64,000 nt of DNA, from assembly GCA_035606695.1 (NCBI GenBank), contig DATNEW010000026.1:372001-436000 (forward strand), read 5' to 3'. Of the stretch, positions 62,028 to 64,000 are shown piece after piece. This DNA comes from Gemmatimonadaceae bacterium. GTDB taxonomy: Bacteria > Gemmatimonadota > Gemmatimonadetes > Gemmatimonadales > Gemmatimonadaceae. Each line of letters starts with the position of its first letter. Position 1 is the stretch's first letter. The position numbers and the translations under genes were made by a program. The notes beneath the pieces were generated by a model. That model was not told the DNA's origin, searched no databases, and was given only the letters and a program-made list of their open reading frames with translations.

Positions 62028-62207
62028 GGTGCGCTCAATCGATCGCGGTGGCGACGACCAGGACCAGCGAAACGATTCGCATACGGCTCACCACGGTGGT
62101 TTGGGCACTCCAAGGTCTTCGTCGGTGTACGGATCGACAATGGGTCGTTTGCCCATTGCATCTGTGTCGTGCTCGGCGGAGCGACTCCGGGGATTCGCCG
62201 TCGGGTC

Positions 62208-62235
62208 TTGCAATTAGTAGAACGGTCTATATAAT
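62208..62235 (+). promoter_or_regulatory. Promoter of the TetR-moaF-like operon, likely giving a leaderless transcript
   Basis: TTGCAA (62208-62213), 16 bases, then a perfect TATAAT (62230-62235). The GTG start at 62243 falls where transcription should begin (about 7 bases after the -10), so the mRNA probably has no leader. Confidence 0.7.
62218..62231. promoter_or_regulatory. Candidate LmrA/YxaF-type operator
   Basis: TAGAACGGTCTATA, lying between the -35 and -10 boxes, differs at one base from TAGACCGGTCTATA, which is how I recall the site bound by Bacillus LmrA/YxaF. The regulator gene just downstream belongs to that group. Autorepression is inferred. Confidence 0.5.
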
Positions 62236-62242
62236 CGAAGCT

Positions 62243-62881
62243 GTGGCCAAACTCCCCCGACCCGACACGCACACCAGACTCATTCGCGCCACCGAAGACC
62301 TCCTGCGCGAATCCGGCATGGCCGGCACCGGTATCAAGGACGCTGTCGCGCGCGCCGATGCGCCGATCGGCTCCTTGTATCATTTTTTCCCCGGTGGCAA
62401 GGCGCAGCTGGTCGAAGCGGCGCTCGAGGCGCACGCCACGAGACTCCCGCCGCTCTTCGAGCGAATATTCGCTGACGGGCGCGATCCGGCGCAGGCCGTC
62501 CGGGCGTTGTTCGACACGGCCGCCGCGGGATTCGACAATAGCGGCGCCGACAAGGGCTGCGCCGTGGGCGCCGTCGCACTGGATCTCAGGGCCGAGGACA
62601 AGGCCATCCAGCGCGTGTGCGAACGCGTGTTTCAGGAATGGGCCGCATGCATCGCCGCGCGTCTGCCGTGGGAAGATCACGCGCGGCGGCAGTCGTTCGG
62701 CGAAGCGGTCATCCTCGGGTTGGAAGGCGCCTTCGTCATCGCGCGTGCGTCGCGCAGCGGCGAGCCGTTTCGCGTCGCCGGAAAGTGGTTGTCCATCGCC
62801 GCCGAGTCGGCGAACGCATCGTCGAGCAGCAAACGCTCTCGAGTAAGCTCTAAAGCGAACGCTCACCGGAGGAAACGATAA
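62243..62881 (+). CDS. TetR/AcrR-family transcriptional regulator (LmrA/YxaF-like)
   Basis: 212 residues from the GTG at 62243. The N-terminal helix-turn-helix (about 8-55, TRLIRATEDLLRESGMAGTGIKDAVARADAPIGSLYHFFPGGKAQL) has the FPGGK variant typical of the LmrA/YxaF group. The ligand-binding part has the CAVGAVALDLRAE and CERVFQEWA segments also seen there. A basic Ser/Arg/Lys tail ends the protein. LmrA-like repressors control efflux or quercetin-type dioxygenase genes by releasing DNA on binding aromatic ligands. The MoaF-like gene overlaps its stop by one base. Confidence 0.9.
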   Translation: MAKLPRPDTHTRLIRATEDLLRESGMAGTGIKDAVARADAPIGSLYHFFPGGKAQLVEAALEAHATRLPPLFERIFADGRDPAQAVRALFDTAAAGFDNSGADKGCAVGAVALDLRAEDKAIQRVCERVFQEWAACIAARLPWEDHARRQSFGEAVILGLEGAFVIARASRSGEPFRVAGKWLSIAAESANASSSSKRSRVSSKANAHRRKR

Positions 62882-63204
62882 TGCTGGATCTCGCGCCGGG
62901 CAGAACCATCACATGGACGTTCGACGACGGCCCGATGGCCGGTGTTCCGATCGAGCACGACTTGAACGCGGACGGCAGCATCACCTGGCGGATCGTCGGC
63001 GGTCCGCACAACGGCGTGTCCGTCCGCGAGCAGCGGTACGGCGCGGAAAAGATCAACGACACCGTATGGGTGTTGTCCTACCGCGCAGCGTCGGGGCACA
63101 CGCTCACGGCGGTGCTCAACTTCGCCGATGGCCGGGTAATGGGGTACGGCTCGGATAGCGCATCGTGGGAGTCGAGTCACGGTTGGTTCTCGGTCGTTCG
63201 TTGA
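62881..63204 (+). CDS. MoaF-related lipocalin-like small protein
   Basis: 107 residues; the ATG overlaps the TetR stop and has GGAGGA upstream. The sequence is all-beta, with GRTITWTFDDGPMAG, DGSITWRIV, YGAEKINDTVWVLSYRAASGHTLTAVLNFADGRVMGYGSD, the pattern I recall for MoaF N-terminal-like/MoaF-related proteins. These are calycin-type barrels that probably bind a small molecule; a part in molybdenum-cofactor synthesis is not implied. Operon position suggests that the TetR protein controls it. Confidence 0.75.
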   Translation: MLDLAPGRTITWTFDDGPMAGVPIEHDLNADGSITWRIVGGPHNGVSVREQRYGAEKINDTVWVLSYRAASGHTLTAVLNFADGRVMGYGSDSASWESSHGWFSVVR

Positions 63205-63218
63205 GCGCTCATTGTCGA

Positions 63219-64000
63219 ATGCCGCGGAAGATTCTCGTCACTGGAAGTGCAGGGCACCTGGGCGAGGCGCTGATGCGATCGTTTGCGCAACGCGATCAGC
63301 CGGCAGTGGGCATGGACATCGCGGCCTCGGCGTTTACCAACGTCGTCGGCTCGATCACCGACAGGGCCTGTCTTCGCGAGTGCCTGCGGGGCGTCGACGC
63401 CGTCATTCACACGGCGTCGCTCCACAAGCCGCATCTCGCTACCCACAGCGCGGACGATTTCGTGCAGACGAACGTGAGCGGCACGCTCGCCGTGCTCGAA
63501 GAAGCGGTCGCCGCCAACGTTCGAGTCGTCATCTTCACCAGCACGACGAGCGCGTTTGGAGCGGCGCTGGTGCCGCGGGCTGCTGACCCGGCCACCTGGA
63601 TCACCGAAAACACGGTACCGGTACCGAAGAACATGTATGGCGTCACGAAGATCGCGGCCGAGAACGTCTGTGAGCTCTTTCATCGACAGCGGGATCTTGC
63701 CGTCATCGTGCTACGAACGTCGCGTTTCTTTCCTGAACCGGATGATGATCCGGCCAAACGCGCCGCATTCAAACTGGGAAACGCCCAGGCGAACGAGCTC
63801 CTCCATCGTCGTGTCGATGTGCAGGACGTCGTCGACGCGCACATGCTCGCGATCGACAATGCCGCGAGACTTGGGCTTGGTCGCTTCATCATCTCGGCAA
63901 CCACACCGTTTCAGCGTGCAGACGCGCCAGCGTTGAGAACGGACGCGGCCGGCGTTGTCCGCCGGTTATTCCCGGACGCGGAGCGGCTGTATGCCAACGC
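63219..64000 (+). CDS. NAD-dependent epimerase/dehydratase (extended SDR), truncated by window edge
   Basis: An open frame from the ATG at 63219 to the right edge (260 codons, no stop). The N-terminal NAD-binding motif GSAGHLG is at about residues 9-15. DAVIHTASLH, the catalytic Ser/Thr segment FTSTTSAFG and the Y-x-x-x-K motif MYGVTKIAAEN near 145 follow. Later VDVQDVVDAHMLAI fits extended SDR epimerases. It begins 14 bases after the MoaF-like gene and may belong to the same TetR-led operon. The substrate is unknown; nucleotide-sugar epimerase or dehydratase is the usual role. Confidence 0.88.
   Translation, partial: MPRKILVTGSAGHLGEALMRSFAQRDQPAVGMDIAASAFTNVVGSITDRACLRECLRGVDAVIHTASLHKPHLATHSADDFVQTNVSGTLAVLEEAVAANVRVVIFTSTTSAFGAALVPRAADPATWITENTVPVPKNMYGVTKIAAENVCELFHRQRDLAVIVLRTSRFFPEPDDDPAKRAAFKLGNAQANELLHRRVDVQDVVDAHMLAIDNAARLGLGRFIISATTPFQRADAPALRTDAAGVVRRLFPDAERLYAN

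Overview
The window is high-GC bacterial chromosome, densely packed, with many GTG starts and many ATGA-type overlaps between genes. The gene mix points to a Gemmatimonadota member: serine/threonine kinases with periplasmic TPR or beta-propeller tails, a membrane-tailed SARP regulator, SusC/SusD outer-membrane proteins, a PadR gene coupled to an ADOP-type FtsX/MacB permease, and a compact type II secretion operon. This is inference from family content; no rRNA, tRNA, CRISPR array, transposase or integrase was recognised.

Layout. 1-7.05 kb: three serine/threonine-kinase genes in one plus-strand operon, the first cut by the left edge. 7.1-10 kb: a minus-strand operon of type III polyketide synthase, isoprenylcysteine-methyltransferase-like enzyme and FAD monooxygenase, the same three activities as the Streptomyces srsABC phenolic-lipid operon, divergent from a membrane-anchored SARP regulator. 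11.5-16.7 kb: small genes (Uma2 nuclease, YaiI/UPF0178, secreted or lipoprotein unknowns) and a broken Ig-like surface protein. 16.7-22.6 kb: a tandem-fused LytS-type histidine kinase coupled to a TPM-domain protein, an M13-like peptidase whose HExxH reads HDxxH, and a GlxA/AraC-type regulator. 23-29 kb: a susC-susD pair, two plug-only proteins without a barrel, and an HNH nuclease. 29.5-30.7 kb: a serine beta-lactamase-like lipoprotein.

31.2-41.75 kb is the best-organised system: an ECF-like sigma factor, then gspE-G-F-H-I-J-K-L-M-C-D and a sigma-54-type AAA+ activator, nearly all overlapping by a few bases. It is followed directly by a 9.8-kb gene for a secreted YD/RHS-repeat protein with four tandem 239-241-residue N-terminal repeats. 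Its unfamiliar hydrophobic C-terminal tail is followed 29 bases later by a small four-helix membrane protein, laid out like a polymorphic toxin and immunity pair. A working hypothesis is a self-regulated T2SS next to a large exported polymorphic protein.

52.4-57.8 kb: an ADOP permease and its PadR repressor, with a consensus promoter whose -10 box lies inside a perfect palindrome, and a soluble PQQ dehydrogenase. 58-62 kb: a pair of paralogous exported proteins and a helical-repeat protein. 62.2 kb to the right edge: an LmrA/YxaF-like TetR regulator that looks leaderless and autoregulated, a MoaF-like small protein and an NAD-dependent epimerase cut by the right edge.
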